Below are positions 24,047 to 35,900 of a DNA stretch of 64,000 nt, in pieces; within the stretch, counting starts at the first letter, position 1; each line of letters opens with the position of its first letter. The stretch is from Acanthosoma haemorrhoidale (Eukaryota > Arthropoda > Insecta > Hemiptera > Acanthosomatidae). The position numbers were made by a program, and so were the translations under genes. The notes below the pieces were generated by a model that saw only the letters and a list, made by a program, of their open reading frames with translations, had not been told where the DNA came from and searched no databases. The stretch is taken from positions 71,837,104-71,901,103 of the forward strand of contig OV884014.1 in assembly GCA_930367205.1 (NCBI GenBank), read 5' to 3'.

Positions 24047-26885
24047 ATGTACTTGTAATTATGTAGTATGTACACCTACATATTTCCCAAGAATTAAAAA
24101 TATGAAAAACATAACAAAAACTACATGAAGAAAATAAAAGATCTTGATTGAACAAAGAAAATTAAATACATGAACAAATCCACATACTTATTCACAATAG
24201 AGTATTCCATGTAATTATAATGAGTATCCAGATTTACACACTTAGAAAAAATAATAATAACCAATAAAAATACCCTAAGTGGATAGGTACTTATGCGTAA
24301 AGAACATGAAATAATAAAAATATATTAAAAGTCAACTATCTGTGCTATCCGTGTCGTGCAGAATCCGTTGCAATATTGAATCTATTTCGTTATGCATGCA
24401 CGCTTTAAGATCATAAAACCGTTGCCTGTGAAAAATCTTTTTGAGTTCTCCTTACACAGCTAAAGTTTGCTTTATTTTGTTTTTCACTAGCAATTCGTAA
24501 GCAGAAGGTACTCCTTGATGCAACCCCAGACCCTGTCTGAGACGCAGATCCCAGATTTTTAGTTTAAAAACAAGAACTTAGTACATCGGTTTGTTTGATA
24601 CTTTGAATTTATTTCATATGCGAGAAAAAATCTTAGAATCAGAGTTAGGTTTGTTTTAAAGGAGTGTAGTATCAAAAAATTACTCCTTGAAAATTTTGGA
24701 AAAACGCCTTTTATTATGGTGGCAATATGTTCCCTGTAAATAAATAATTGGAAAAGCGTGCAGACATTCGCCAAAGCGACACATGTGGACTCTTAGTCCA
24801 GGTTAAATTTTAGTGTATTATCATTTATTTTAGTGTATTCAGACTTCAGATACCAGAAGATCCTTTAATACTCGCCTTTTTGCTTCCTTAACATATCCTT
24901 TCTAAACAATTATTACCTCTGGCTGGAGATTAAGCTAGAGCATCAGACTCTGAGGTATCCGAATTAATTTTACAATGCGTAACTGTTTCATTGGTGCATC
25001 TTTTTATTTTTTATTGCAAAACTAACTCCTCCCCCCCAGCCAAAATAAAAAGTGATATAAATTAAATTAGACTAAAATAAAGTAGGTTTCTGATCAGAAG
25101 CATATTTATGATGTGAACCGTGATTTAGGGGTAATAGAGGTGTGTGGAAAGTCCAATATATTACAAAGAATTATGTTTATAGATCCAATAACTATTATCA
25201 GATATTTAATTAATTATCTTTCAGCCAGTATATATTTGGAACCAAAACTTTTTTTTTTGTTATGTCACTAAATATAATATATACATATATACTTAGGCTA
25301 CTAGTCATCTACTAAAAAAAAAGTAATAATTCCTAAGTTAAAAGGGGAAAAGAATGCGATATCACATACAAACTTTGAATGGATATCACAAAGCATAATG
25401 AAAGTGGACTGGATCCCCTATTCTAGATTGCTGGTACATATTTTTTATTATTTCTTTTTCATAAAAAAAACTATTTTACCCCTATTTCGTGTCCCTTTGG
25501 TCCCATTTTGAAATGAATAGAAATATTTCATAACTGGTAAGCTCTTTTGTAGGACGTTACAAAAGAAAAAATTACCGGAACTTCATTTTTGTTATTAGTA
25601 TCCAAGGCTTAACTTACCCTCAGAAAGTTGGATAGGAAAACTTCAGCGTATCCGAGAGATGCAATTGAACTATTCAACGGTTAGTAAAACTGACAAACTC
25701 AGGGCTCATAAGTCACATAACTATGTATTTTTCAGCTCAACATTATTATTGTTTCCTTTTGACATTAAACGTTTTTCGATTTAAAAAAAAAAGTAATTAG
25801 AGATTCATTTTGAGAGTTAGCCTCGGGCTGATCTAAGCTGTGGTTTACTTTTTGTAAGCTTTGTATTTAGTATAATGACTATTCTCTTTTCATTTAAGAA
25901 ACGATTGTTAATTGTACTTTTAAGAGAAACCAAGTACTAAAATGAACACCTTTTTAGTTGAGTTTAAGTTAGCTTAAAGTAATCGCTGCATTTGTATTAA
26001 TTTATAAGTTAACAATAGAAATGGTAGCAAAATTGACTATAGAAAACCCGAAAAAAATATTTTTATTTTCATTTTCCGCATTGATTAAATATATAGATAT
26101 ACATATAAAAAGTAAATATAGTTTCATATCTTTTAATTCAGTCTTTTGACTTTGAACGGGTGTTAAAAATTATTAAATTTTATGAACTTAGACAACTCTG
26201 TGAAGTGTTTTTCTAATTAAAAAAATAATAATAGTGAACTCCCTGGTAAATAGTAAAGTTTAATACTTTCGTAGAGGAAAGAATTCTGGATTCTGGATAA
26301 TGCTAAAACTTATCAAGCGCTTGAACAAACCAGTTGTAACTGTTTAGTTATCTTAAGTACTCAACTGCGCGAAAGAACAATTAACTTCAATTAAAACTAA
26401 ATAAATTTGACTAGTAAATGCAAATGTTTGACTATAGCTACTTTTAATCTGAATCCACGAATTTAAAAACGCTTGCTTTTTTCTCAGACTTTTTTTTTAT
26501 CAAATGTATGAATGCAGCATCTCAAATAAATGTATAAAGTTATCTTACCTTTGTAAACGGTTTTATTATTTTTTTTTTGAAACCAGAAAACAATATCATT
26601 TCACCTATTCCATGTTATTACCGCTTCTAGTCAGCACCAGCTTACCAAAGAACCATCACCTCTATATCTACTTTACTATATAAAACGACAATAAAGATAC
26701 CACTAACCATGAAAAGATGAAAAATTGTCATTAGTTAGAACGTATCATCATACCATATCAAGTAGGACATAAAATAATCATTATATCATATTTAGTAGGA
26801 CATGAAATAAAATATCTCTCGATTGAATATATATTTTAATAACAGTAACATATAGTAACATATTTTATTTTTATGTACTTTAGGT
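24047..26885. other. AT-rich non-coding stretch
   Basis: No gene, RNA or shared repeat was recognised in about 2.8 kb. Homopolymer A and T runs of 8-10 are frequent. Confidence 0.45.
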
Positions 26886-26888
26886 TAA

Positions 26889-27165
26889 GCGTCTGTGGCT
26901 CTCGCGCTCTTGGTCTGCCTCAACTGTCTTGCATACGGTTACGATGCTGAGGGAGGAGCGTGGGGGACTTCAAGACTCCGCTTCCTCTTTCGCTTGCGAG
27001 GGAGGTGACAACCATGTAGATTTGGGAGGTCTCCGGGCTGTTTGTAAATATTGAATGAATGAGCGAGTCAATGAAGGATTGTAAATATGGTATGAATGAG
27101 AACATTTATCACAATTGCCCAATAGGGCTGATTGTAATTTTATCACAATAAAGATTCGATTAAAT
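26889..27165 (+). mobile_element. Family A 3' UTR, truncated copy (long type)
   Basis: This copy begins abruptly at GCGTCTGTGGCTCTCGCGC and runs through GGGGGACTTCAAGACTCC and CGCTTGCGAGGGAGGTGAC. It then passes the TGTAAATATGGTATGAATGA box and GATTGTAATTTTATCACAAT, ending AATAAAGATTCG. Only 3' UTR is present. The order of boxes defines the long family A 3' UTR. No target-site duplication was found. Confidence 0.8.
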
Positions 27166-28474
27166 TTTAAAAAAATATATATTTTAGATCATTTGTGGTT
27201 ATTGTTAGTTGATTAACGAAAGTGACTAAAACTATAATTAAAATATCGTTAGCCATATAATTTCTATTACTTACAATACCACTTGCTTAGGTGGGACAAA
27301 ACAGAAATAAGAAAAACATGTATTTGAGAAATGTTTAATAGGAGATTTTCTAGATGAAAATAGAAACATATTTTTTACTGGGAATGATTTCTGAAAATGT
27401 ATTTCTCGTGCTTTAATCTGGAATAGTGCACTTTCCGGTCCTGTGGCAAGATCCTATAAGTAGTTGTTTAAGTAATTGGGGAAACATTTTCACTGTCAGT
27501 TCAGTTTTCAGAAGGCCTGCCTTTCTAATCCCGACTCTCCGTTTTTTTCTTTTTTTAACGAATAATTAGTAAAATGTAAGATGGTGGAATCACAAACGCC
27601 AATTACTAATCATTAATTTCAGTTAATACGTTCCTGGATATCAAAGAAATTTATTCATTACACTTCGTTAAGACATATGTACATTTTGCTCTTTAGCCAA
27701 AGTCCGAAAACTTTTCAAGGCTATTTACTCAATGAATAAACACACAATAGTACATAAACGTACCTGCTAAATAGGGCTTTATTGATACAGTGGATTTAGA
27801 AACGTCCGTAATTCCAAACAAACAATAGCCCCAAGTCGACTAGTAAGCTAGAATGGCCGAAGGAAGGCTTATTAGTGAGAATTGTATGTTTAGTGAGCAC
27901 ACATACGGCTGATTGCATCCACTGTTTGTGCTTATCAGGGTCAGAGCACAGACCCTCGATTGTTTATTGACCTCTCATCATTGTCACTTAAGCGTTAGAG
28001 TCACTTAAGTAAGGCATCCCAAAATCAGTGATCGTAAAACGACTCCCTCTTAATCAATAACTAGAAACCAAATCTAATTGATTTCTTATAAACTTGCCTG
28101 CGCTGTAAAAAAACATACTATTTGATCTAAGGGTGTGTTGGCTGGCCAATTAACTTTCATTTCATAACCGAATTTTATATTTTACTGACTGAGTAATATA
28201 TATATCATTTACCTCATATATTTAATTTTAATGATTTATTTATGAATATTTATATATGAAATTAAATAGGGAAAAAATGAAAAAAAAAAAAAGTCTAGTT
28301 CTGTTTCTGTACATTGCTATTTAGATTATTACTAAAAAAATTAAGAAATTTGTTAGCAGTGTACATTAAATTAAAACATCGACCTAATTTAGAAAACAAT
28401 TTTATTAAGGACCAAAATCCACTTGAGCGTATCCACAGAAAATAATTGCTATACACAATAAAATATTCCCATAA
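27166..28474. other. AT-rich non-coding stretch
   Basis: No gene was recognised. A higher-complexity patch at 27780-28030 contains GTCACTTAAG twice within 30 bp but no coding run. Confidence 0.4.
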
Positions 28475-28656
28475 CTACAGTTGTCGTCACGAAATTAGAA
28501 GCTTGAGAACCTGCAGTACATGACAAGCCCTGTTGTGGCTTTGTGCACTACTTCTCCTCTATCAACGTGATCCCTTTACTTTGATAAAGTCAATCATTAA
28601 GCAAATTAGTAATCAGTCCCCCGCTATCCCGTATGTGGCACTTTAAAAACTATACG
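28475..28656 (+). repeat. Diverged direct repeat, copy 1
   Basis: This shares an ordered set of blocks with 28919-29100. The blocks are CTACAGTTGTC, CACGAAATTAGAAG, TGTGCACTACT, ACGTGATCCCTT, GTCAATCAT and CCGTATGTGGCA. The copies differ by many substitutions and small indels, so the duplication or double insertion is old. Identity of the repeat is unknown. Confidence 0.65.
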
Positions 28657-28918
28657 TAAAATAAATATGAATATAATATTAATGTAAACATTTAACATGA
28701 CGCGGCTGATAAAAGTCCATTACAAAGTTAAACAAAAGTTTTCTCACGGGCGTATAAATAAAAAATGTTACGCTACATATAAGTAAAAGTATACAAACAT
28801 TTAAAATCAAGACAATAAAAAAATAGTCATTAGCACCTTTAAAAAACTTAATTGCGCAATTCCTCATTGAGGTGAATGGCTGATCAAAACTGTGGCTGTA
28901 TTTAGTTGGTAGGCAGTC

Positions 28919-29100
28919 CTACAGTTGTCACGAAATTAGAAGACTGAGAACCCTTGTTCCCGTTCTGTGCACTACTATCTGCTATCTACGTGATCCCTTC
29001 ACTTCGATAATGTCAATCATAAATAAATTAATAAATTAGAATATTCCCCCACACACCCGTATGTGGCAACACTGCGCCACTTATAAATACATACGCGACA
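28919..29100 (+). repeat. Diverged direct repeat, copy 2
   Basis: This is the second copy of the unit at 28475-28656, 444 bp downstream in the same orientation. It lacks about 20 bp in the first third and has extra bases near GGCAACACTGCGCCAC. No coding run spans it. Confidence 0.65.
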
Positions 29101-29894
29101 CATAGTAGTCCAATTTCATGACGGTGACTATGGTGTAGTAGGTTAGGTTGAACTAGGCGTCTCAACCCTGATTTGGGATTTTCTTAAACGATCGAATTAA
29201 TTTATCATCAAGGGGTTGAGCCAACCCCGGTGAAGGAAATAATACTCTAACTACAAACCACGATCTAACATTCACACCTCTTGTTGTTCAGGATGAAAAC
29301 TTCACACAACTTAAATATAACAATTGACTACAACGATTGCCGATAAAAACGAATCGTTAGAGAACGGTGAATATTGTTTTTATTCTCCGCCCGCGAGTCG
29401 GCAGGGGTTGGGCTAAATGGGTTCACGCGACTGAATTAACAGGAAGACCGAGCTGCGAACACTATTCCGGCCCACCGGCCCCGATTTCTATAGAGGCCAT
29501 TTTCCTCTGGGGCAGAACTTTCATATTGTTGCCCGTATTTCACCGGAGGACCATCCAGAGTACAAAAGGTATTGAGGCTGGATGAACCAGCAGGTACGAA
29601 TGCGATTCCGATCTCTCGACTTGTAGATCAATGGGTCGATAGATAGGAACTTGTTTGGAGTTTGGACATGGCAGTTAATTTTCTGCAGTTCATGTTGGCC
29701 CAAAGATGATTGGAATGGTTATTATTATTCATTTGTATATTTCCAATTGTTCGTTAAACTTTTGGCTTTTCAAATTTCTTTAATTGGGCACAACAAGAAC
29801 TGTAATTAACTTTAATTAGAAAATTAAATCTACGTAAAATATAAAAAGATTAAAATTTACGAATTTAAGTTATATTATATAAGTATGATACAAG
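29101..29894. other. Unassigned sequence with a GC-rich patch (29360-29640)
   Basis: 29360-29640 is clearly GC-richer than its flanks, with overlapping open frames on both strands (29367-29585 plus; 29521-29703 minus). Neither frame shows a motif I can name. A decayed transposon or relic exon is possible. Confidence 0.35.
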
Positions 29895-29994
29895 TCCTTG
29901 ATGATTGATGCTGAACAGGTAAAACGTTGACGGTTTAATCATATTGTATCAATAAAAGTTTATTGAGCAGCCCATAGTACAAATTTATTACATT
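29895..29994 (+). repeat. Repeat S, copy 1, with 3'-end hairpin motif
   Basis: This reads TCCTTGATGATTGATG, CTGAACAGG and AAAACGTTGACGGTTTAATC, then AATAAAAG and GAGCAGCCCATAGTACAAAT. The same unit recurs at 30301-30409. The hairpin-plus-AAACG layout followed by AATAAA is of the type found at the 3' ends of many arthropod retroelements. It directly precedes the 298-bp unit U. Confidence 0.6.
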
Positions 29995-30286
29995 TTAAAT
30001 ACAAAGTTATTTGTAAAAACTATTTTTCTAAATCATTTTCTCACAACGTACATGGGATTGTAGTATAATTTTATAATACTAATTGTGAAATCGAGCATTT
30101 TTTTCAGAAAGGAAATTACCTAGTATATTCATTTATTTTTTGATTTTGTGATTACTTGAAAACTTCTCTGTTTTACGAAAATAGGTAATATATTTTAAAA
30201 AAAAAAGTATTCATATAGACATCTTTTAAACTGGATCTGCCAATAGTCAGCAGATGCATGAGGAATAATCCTTTTGAGTGGGAAAG
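29989..30286 (+). repeat. Repeat U, copy 1 (298 bp)
   Basis: This is about 96% identical to 33599-33895. Both begin TACATTTTAAATACAAAG and end at GGAAAG, with unrelated sequence outside, which gives sharp boundaries. There is no coding frame; it holds an imperfect palindrome AGTATAATTTTATAATACT and an A run. It looks like a young non-autonomous element, here lying between two S repeats. No terminal inverted repeats or target duplication were seen. Confidence 0.7.
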
Positions 30287-30300
30287 TAAGTTAATTACAT

Positions 30301-30409
30301 TCCTTGATGATTGATGCCTGAACAGGTAAAACGTTGACGGTTTAATCATATTGTATCAATAAAAGAACCAGGAAGAGACTGAAGCTTAATGAGCAGTCCG
30401 TAGTATAAA
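30301..30409 (+). repeat. Repeat S, copy 2, with 3'-end hairpin motif
   Basis: This is a second copy of S. It carries the fuller motif GATGCCTGAACAGGTAAAAC, in which CCTG and CAGG pair around AA (30317-30326), and an extra 21-bp segment after AATAAAAG. With copy 1 it brackets unit U, giving the order S-U-S. Confidence 0.6.
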
Positions 30410-30730
30410 TATAAACATCTCATGTAAATGTCTCTTTTAATACCATCGAAAATAATATTATTATTTTGTTTCAATACTTCAAAGATCTCTTTTTATTTTG
30501 ACCCTCTGAAATTAACTTTTTAAATTTAAACTAACATTGGTCTTATAGCATTAATATTGTATTTACTATTTATTTCATTAATTTCTTATTTTGATAAGTA
30601 CATACCAGAAATCTTTCAAGCTCTTTTCCCCCTAACAATACTTACCGTATTTTCTGAGTTTCAATTGCCACCAAATATTTTTGTTTCAATCTTTTGCATC
30701 GATGCGTTTTATTATTTTTAAGCCAACCAC

Positions 30731-31433
30731 TCTTCCAAGTCCGCTGTGGTTTAGAATACTCTAACTACTATCCCATAAATACAGGAGTTCCACAGGGCAG
30801 TGTCCTGGGCCCCATCCTCTATAACCTATACACCGCTGATGTCCCCTCTACTCCCAATACCTTCTTGGCCACATTTGCAGATGACACTGCAGTCTTGTCA
30901 TCTAACCCAGACCCCGACATAGCATCCCATAACCTTCAAAAACACCTTGACGAGATCGAGTATTGGTGCAATCAATGGCGGATCAAAGTTAATGAAGCAA
31001 AATGCTCCCACATTACCTTCACCCTTTGTCGCAAGACTTGTCCACTAGTTTATTTTAATTCTATTCCTCTCCCTGTATCCAAGACAGTAAGGTACTTACT
31101 AATACTAATCTACAAAGTTATACTTAAACCAATCTGGACATACGGAATAGAGCTATGGGGGACAGCAAAAAAGTAGAACATCAAGCGTATCCAATCCTTT
31201 CAATCCAAAGTCCTAAGAACAATAGTAAATGCCCCTTATTATGTCAGCAACAAAACCCTTCATAACGATCTTAATATACCCTACATTCCAACTCATCCCT
31301 TCCAAGTTTATGAAATTCCACAGTAGCCTTTCCAACCACCCTAATCCTGTAGCACAGTCATTGCACTGCGCCACTCATCCCTATAATCCTCCTCGGAGAC
31401 TGAAACGGCAGTGGCCTCGTGACCTACTATAAA
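30731..31433 (+). pseudogene. Family A ORF2 fragment (reverse transcriptase palm to C-terminus), broken
   Basis: The frame reads GVPQGSVLGP and the catalytic FADD (near 30879), then WCNQWRIKVN. After VRYL about 42 codons are missing in frame, rejoining at LIYKVILKPIW. A TCG-to-TAG change stops the frame at 31174. A 2-nt deletion near TACATTC (about 31288) shifts the rest, where THPYNPPRRLKRQWPRDLL is still readable at the end. The copy cannot make a working protein. The residue KFMKFH keeps a methionine that the large copy at 59.7-63.2 kb has lost (KFTKFH). Confidence 0.9.
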
Positions 31434-31609
31434 CGCGTGACAGTAGGAGTCCTGGCAATGGCCAGTTTCTCCAATCATGTCCTATTGTATGAATGAGCGA
31501 GTGAATGATGCTGTAAATATGGTATGAATGAGATCATTTATCTGTATTATTATTGCCTTATAAAAGGCAGATTGTAATTATTGCACAATAAAGATTGTTA
31601 ACTATTAAA
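30731..31609 (+). mobile_element. Family A copy, 5'-truncated (short 3' UTR)
   Basis: This insertion is bounded by a perfect 12-bp target-site duplication TAAGCCAACCAC (30719-30730 and 31610-31621). It starts inside ORF2 at the residues FQVRCGLEY, equivalent to about residue 622 of the intact copy, and ends at AATAAAGATTG with the A-family 3' UTR. The 3' UTR is the short type: CATGTCCT joins directly to ATTGTATGAATGAG. High similarity to 59686-63163 indicates a fairly recent insertion. Confidence 0.92.
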
Positions 31610-31621
31610 TAAGCCAACCAC

Positions 31622-33598
31622 ATCAGCGTAATTTCTTAAACAATATGTAAACATTTTTATTCTCTATTTGTCAGCTGGTCATTCTTATTTGTTCCTGTTT
31701 TCTTAAAGGGCAATTGAAGGGGCTAGGCTTGTTGTAACAATAATTGGCCTTGCCCAATGGGTATATTGTGAGGTGTTCAACCTTACAAACAAATAATTTC
31801 AATTAAAATTCACATAATCAATCATTAACTGGAAAGTATATACATATAAAGTAAATGAGATTGGACCAAGTTAACTTAAAAAAATAAACGATCTTGCAAA
31901 CTTCATAGTAATCACCTATTATTTACTTAATGAATTTTCTTTAATTAAGTTCATACCGTCTCTATATGATTATAAAATAAAAATATTAAGGGCTTAGGTC
32001 CTATGTGAAAATGAGCATTATTTGCTCGTAAATTGTCTAATCCTTTCTGCTAATGTTTCCGCTTTCTGGATTTTCTGGCTACAGCTATGAGTGAGATTAG
32101 TTTTAATAATTACGTTTATAATGGTTTTGGTCAGACTTTTTTAAGAAAGATCTATTTATTTTTTTCCATTGCTAGAAAATTCAATGATTCTTCTAAGCAA
32201 TTATTCCTATTTCTATCGATCTACCATGGGCATAAACAATAATAGTTTTGGACCAGTAGAAAGATTGCTAGTCAAGTGAATAGTGGAGCAGACTAAGCTT
32301 AATCAACTAAATACAAGGGGCGAAGTGACTGCTAAGTGACCAGACCTACAGATGAAGTGGAAGGCGACAGTTGAATAGCTCCAGTAGGGGTGGAAGCTGA
32401 AAGCCTGCAAGAGAACAAACTTAGGGGTTGAATCTGTCTCCGCTAACAATGACACTGTCCGATCGTCTCACCTTGCAAACTTATCTCCACCCTTCTGATA
32501 TACTTGTGGCTGTCTTCCATTAAATACCCTCAGTCTCTGGCTGACATTTAAGGTCACTTAGTTACCAGTAACTAGGAAATTTATCCGAAAACCATAGTTG
32601 TATGGAGAAGGTGAACAAATTGCCTAATATTGGCACTAGCATTCTTTACACATCATATTAGTGGGTCTGTGTTACAATTATTTACTAAATGCAAGGTCTA
32701 TTTTTTTAAAAAGAATGATGGAAAATCAACAAATTACACGCAAAAATTATTGATGTGTAAAACAAACCATGGAAATGATTTTTCCATTATTTCATTTTAT
32801 AATCATCACAAACTGCTAAATCCTCTACATTAGAAGATTTAGTTCAGATTGAAGTAGGGGCACAAATCATTGATCCGAGTCGAATTAGTGTTTCACGACA
32901 GTTGAAATACTGAATACGGAAAGCCGATTCCAGAGTATCAAAATTTGGCGTTTAATTAATTTTATGATGAGATCAATGGCAGCTTGTAATCAGCTCTCAC
33001 TAAATATTTCGGAATGCAGCTACAAGTAGAAACACTAGATTTTTCCGTTTTCTTTTTCTTTTCAAAAAACTGAAACCTGTACATTTTTTTTTCTGCGACC
33101 ACGCTGAAAGGAGTACACCTAAACATGTTGTGAGCAAATTTATTCGGTTATAGTTGATTTTCGAAATTAGAGAGCTAAATCTCCAAATTCTAGTTTAGTA
33201 TCCTTATAGGACATGAGGGAGAGGTGAAAATACTGATGTTTAAACATTATTGAAATGCATTATGAGTATATATAGTGACACCAACACGACTTAAAAGAAG
33301 TGACAACTGAAACCTTGATATTCTACACAGCTACCCTAGTCCACGAGGTCTGAGTACAAATGTTTGCTTTCGGGATAATTCAACGAACAGGACGGGAGCC
33401 ATATTAGAGTTGGTGGTATCTCAGAAGGGAGGAAGCCACCATTTCAACAATCCCTTTTGCTTTAGTTTGAAAATAAAAAACAGGGTTTATGAACATGTTC
33501 ACGAATGATTTAAACACGTAATATTTCCCTTCTAAAAATCAAGACCAATGAAATTACTCTTATTATTATATTATTATTCTTAATATGAATAATGTCCA
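31622..33598. other. Unassigned non-coding sequence
   Basis: No gene was recognised. 32280-32560 and 33300-33450 are less AT-rich but show no coding run longer than expected by chance and no repeat shared with the rest of the window. Confidence 0.4.
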
Positions 33599-33895
33599 TA
33601 CATTTTAAATACAAAGTTATTTGTAAAAACTATTTTTCTAAATTAATTTCTCACAACGTACATGGGATTATAGTATAATTTTATAATACTAATTGTGAAA
33701 TCGAGCATTTTTTTCAGAAAGGAAATCACGTAGTATATTTATTTATTTTTCGATTTTGTGATTACTTGAAAACTTCTCTGTTTTACGAAAATAGGTAATA
33801 TATTTTTAAAAAAAAGTATTCATATAGACATCTTTTAAACTGGATCTGCCAATAGTCAGCAGATGCATGAACAATAATCCTTTTGAGTAGGAAAG
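33599..33895 (+). repeat. Repeat U, copy 2 (297 bp)
   Basis: This solo copy of the unit at 29989-30286 differs at about a dozen positions. No S repeat adjoins it, which shows that U moves or is copied on its own. Flanks are AT-rich and give no clear target duplication. Confidence 0.7.
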
Positions 33896-34600
33896 CAATC
33901 ATCTCAAAGGATCATCTCGTATTTCTTTATGTTCTCTTCCTAGATCGGATTTAGAGCCCAACATCATCATTTTTTTTGTATTGTTTTTTTTTGTATAGCT
34001 GATACATCAAATTTGCATTGAGTTATTCTTTCCATCGTAATTATTTTCCAAAAAGGAAATTTCCCTTAGGAACTGAATATCTCAGAAGAAATGCAATGAA
34101 AAGTTCAGTCAATAAATGTATGAAATACTGTATATGGGTAAGCAATATTTTTATTAAGCGTACGAAATTGGAGATCCAGTTAATTAAGTATTGACCCAGT
34201 GTGCTTTCATATTATAGAGTCAGGTCAGTTTTACTCTTCATGTTGTATGTTATTATATATAGATACCAAAAAAAAATAATTGACATACCTCATAAGGGGC
34301 GTATGTATGTATTAAGATGTATTTAGTAAAACGAATCACAGCAGAAAATAACAAATGTTTGGGTTTGTGCTGAATATGGGTAATTTCCTATCAATTTTCG
34401 GTTCTACGGATATTAAAAACATAATGACTTAGCAAATAATATTCATAAATTTAGAGTTTCTATAAAAAAAAAATAGGTCACGACATCCTAAAATGTTTTA
34501 TGCCGGTCAGGCACAGCCCCAAAACAAGTCATCTATCAAATACGTGCTGTTGACAGACTCAAGGATGGGCCAAGACTAGCTAGTTGAGCAGGTTAGTATA
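33896..34600. other. AT-rich non-coding stretch
   Basis: Nothing recognised. Confidence 0.4.
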
Positions 34601-34691
34601 CACAGGTGGTCTGAAAAGTTTCCGACCTCAACATGAAGATGATAATAAAATAAATAAAAGCTTTGTTAGGTCGGAAACTTTTCACTCAATG
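34601..34691. mobile_element. Mariner-type MITE (91 bp)
   Basis: Inverted ends share GAAAAGTTTCCGACCT (34613-34628) and its exact reverse complement (34668-34683), flanked by TA dinucleotides at 34599-34600 and 34692-34693. A TA target duplication and this GTTTCCGACC-type terminus are typical of Tc1/mariner elements. The 39-bp centre has no coding capacity, so it is a non-autonomous derivative. The outermost 10-12 bp differ between the two ends (CACAGGTGGTCT against CATTGAGT), so one end may have decayed. Confidence 0.7.
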
Positions 34692-34848
34692 TAGATACAC
34701 AGAATTTTTTATTTTCTTGCAACAACCACCATTAGTATGCAAATGAATATTCTTTTTGCCTCATTTTTTAAATAATATGAGTAATCTTTTTATTGTTTTT
34801 TTGGATATTCAGCCAAAATTTGTCCTTTGCCCTTATTTGTGCTTAAAA

Positions 34849-35900
34849 CTATAACGCACATTTAAAAGTTATATTTAGTTCCTCACCTGCCATAAATTGA
34901 ATATTGTACAGCTTATGACTTTGTTCATACCAACCTTGTTCATTAGTTGACTGCCCAGCAGTGTGAATGATTTTGGGGTTCACTTTTGTTTCCCCTGTCG
35001 GGTCGTCACGAGGGTGGTGCCTAGTTACCCTAGCCCTGGTGACGAAGTGAGGGTTGATTAGGTTATGACCTGGACAATCGTTTCGTGGCGGTCTTATTAT
35101 CTGACTATATGTGATAGGCATGTTCCCCGACAATGCACTAGGAGAAGAGGTATAGGGTAGGTAGTGTAGGTAGTTTGTGTGGTCTTGGAATGACCACGAA
35201 TTCACACTCGGTATCTGAGGGTAGGCGAAATCCATCCGGATCCCAAAGGCGAGTGTGAACCGGAGAGAGGCAGACTGGATCAGCGTGGGAAACACTGCTT
35301 GGTAAATTCGCAGGGCGACGACAACCATTGTCCACTAGAGAGAGGTCTCTCCCAAGGAGGTGCTAGATTTAGCGAGTCAAAAGCAGAGATTCCCACTAGG
35401 AAGGTGTAGGGTCTGACAACGCCGGACTAAAACATAGCGAGGTTAGGAGAGAGAGATGCAGAGGTTCCACAAGCCATCAGTCAGCCAGTCGTCAGGAGAA
35501 TGAATTACAGGTTCAAACCACCGGTCTTAAATACCCAGCTGGCTTCATCAGTAGCCCATCAGGTTCGGTTTTATTGTACCCAATGCCAGTTGAGTATGTG
35601 GTGGCCTTTGTCCTCTGACAGTTGGTGGCCTTTGAGTCACTGATACCTGACTCGGGTAAGAGTCTCCGGCCCTCTCGGCAGGCCTGGCGGTTTGGGTCGC
35701 TTCGTTCCTGCTACGGGTAGTGAGTGCCCCAGCTCATATAACTAATTGGCTGGCAGTTGCGTCTTTATTGTTTACAACATTTACAATGATTTATGGTTTG
35801 GTAATGTTATTTACATTTTATTAAGTTAATTTACAATTTATATACAATAGAGTATAGGGTGATTTATCTTATGTAGTTAGCGGTCGCTACACCCCAATTT
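34849..35900 (-). other. GC-richer block, possible LTR-retroelement remnant
   Basis: About 1 kb stands out by composition. On the minus strand a 159-codon frame is open from 35328 to 34849 (start MVVVALRIYQ, middle rich in P, N, H and T, and GETKVNPKI near its end), with no recognised domain. Still on the minus strand, TGTAGCGACCGC at about 35891 leads into an AT-rich run and AATAAAGACGC. This resembles the start and polyadenylation region of an insect LTR. A second LTR, a primer binding site and polymerase genes were not found. A decayed gag leader or a host exon remain possible. Confidence 0.25.

Noticed and set aside
34849..35328. 159-codon minus-strand frame as a host gene
   Set aside because: No domain, signal or splice pattern was recognised, and it lies in a block that may be a retroelement; kept only as part of that block.
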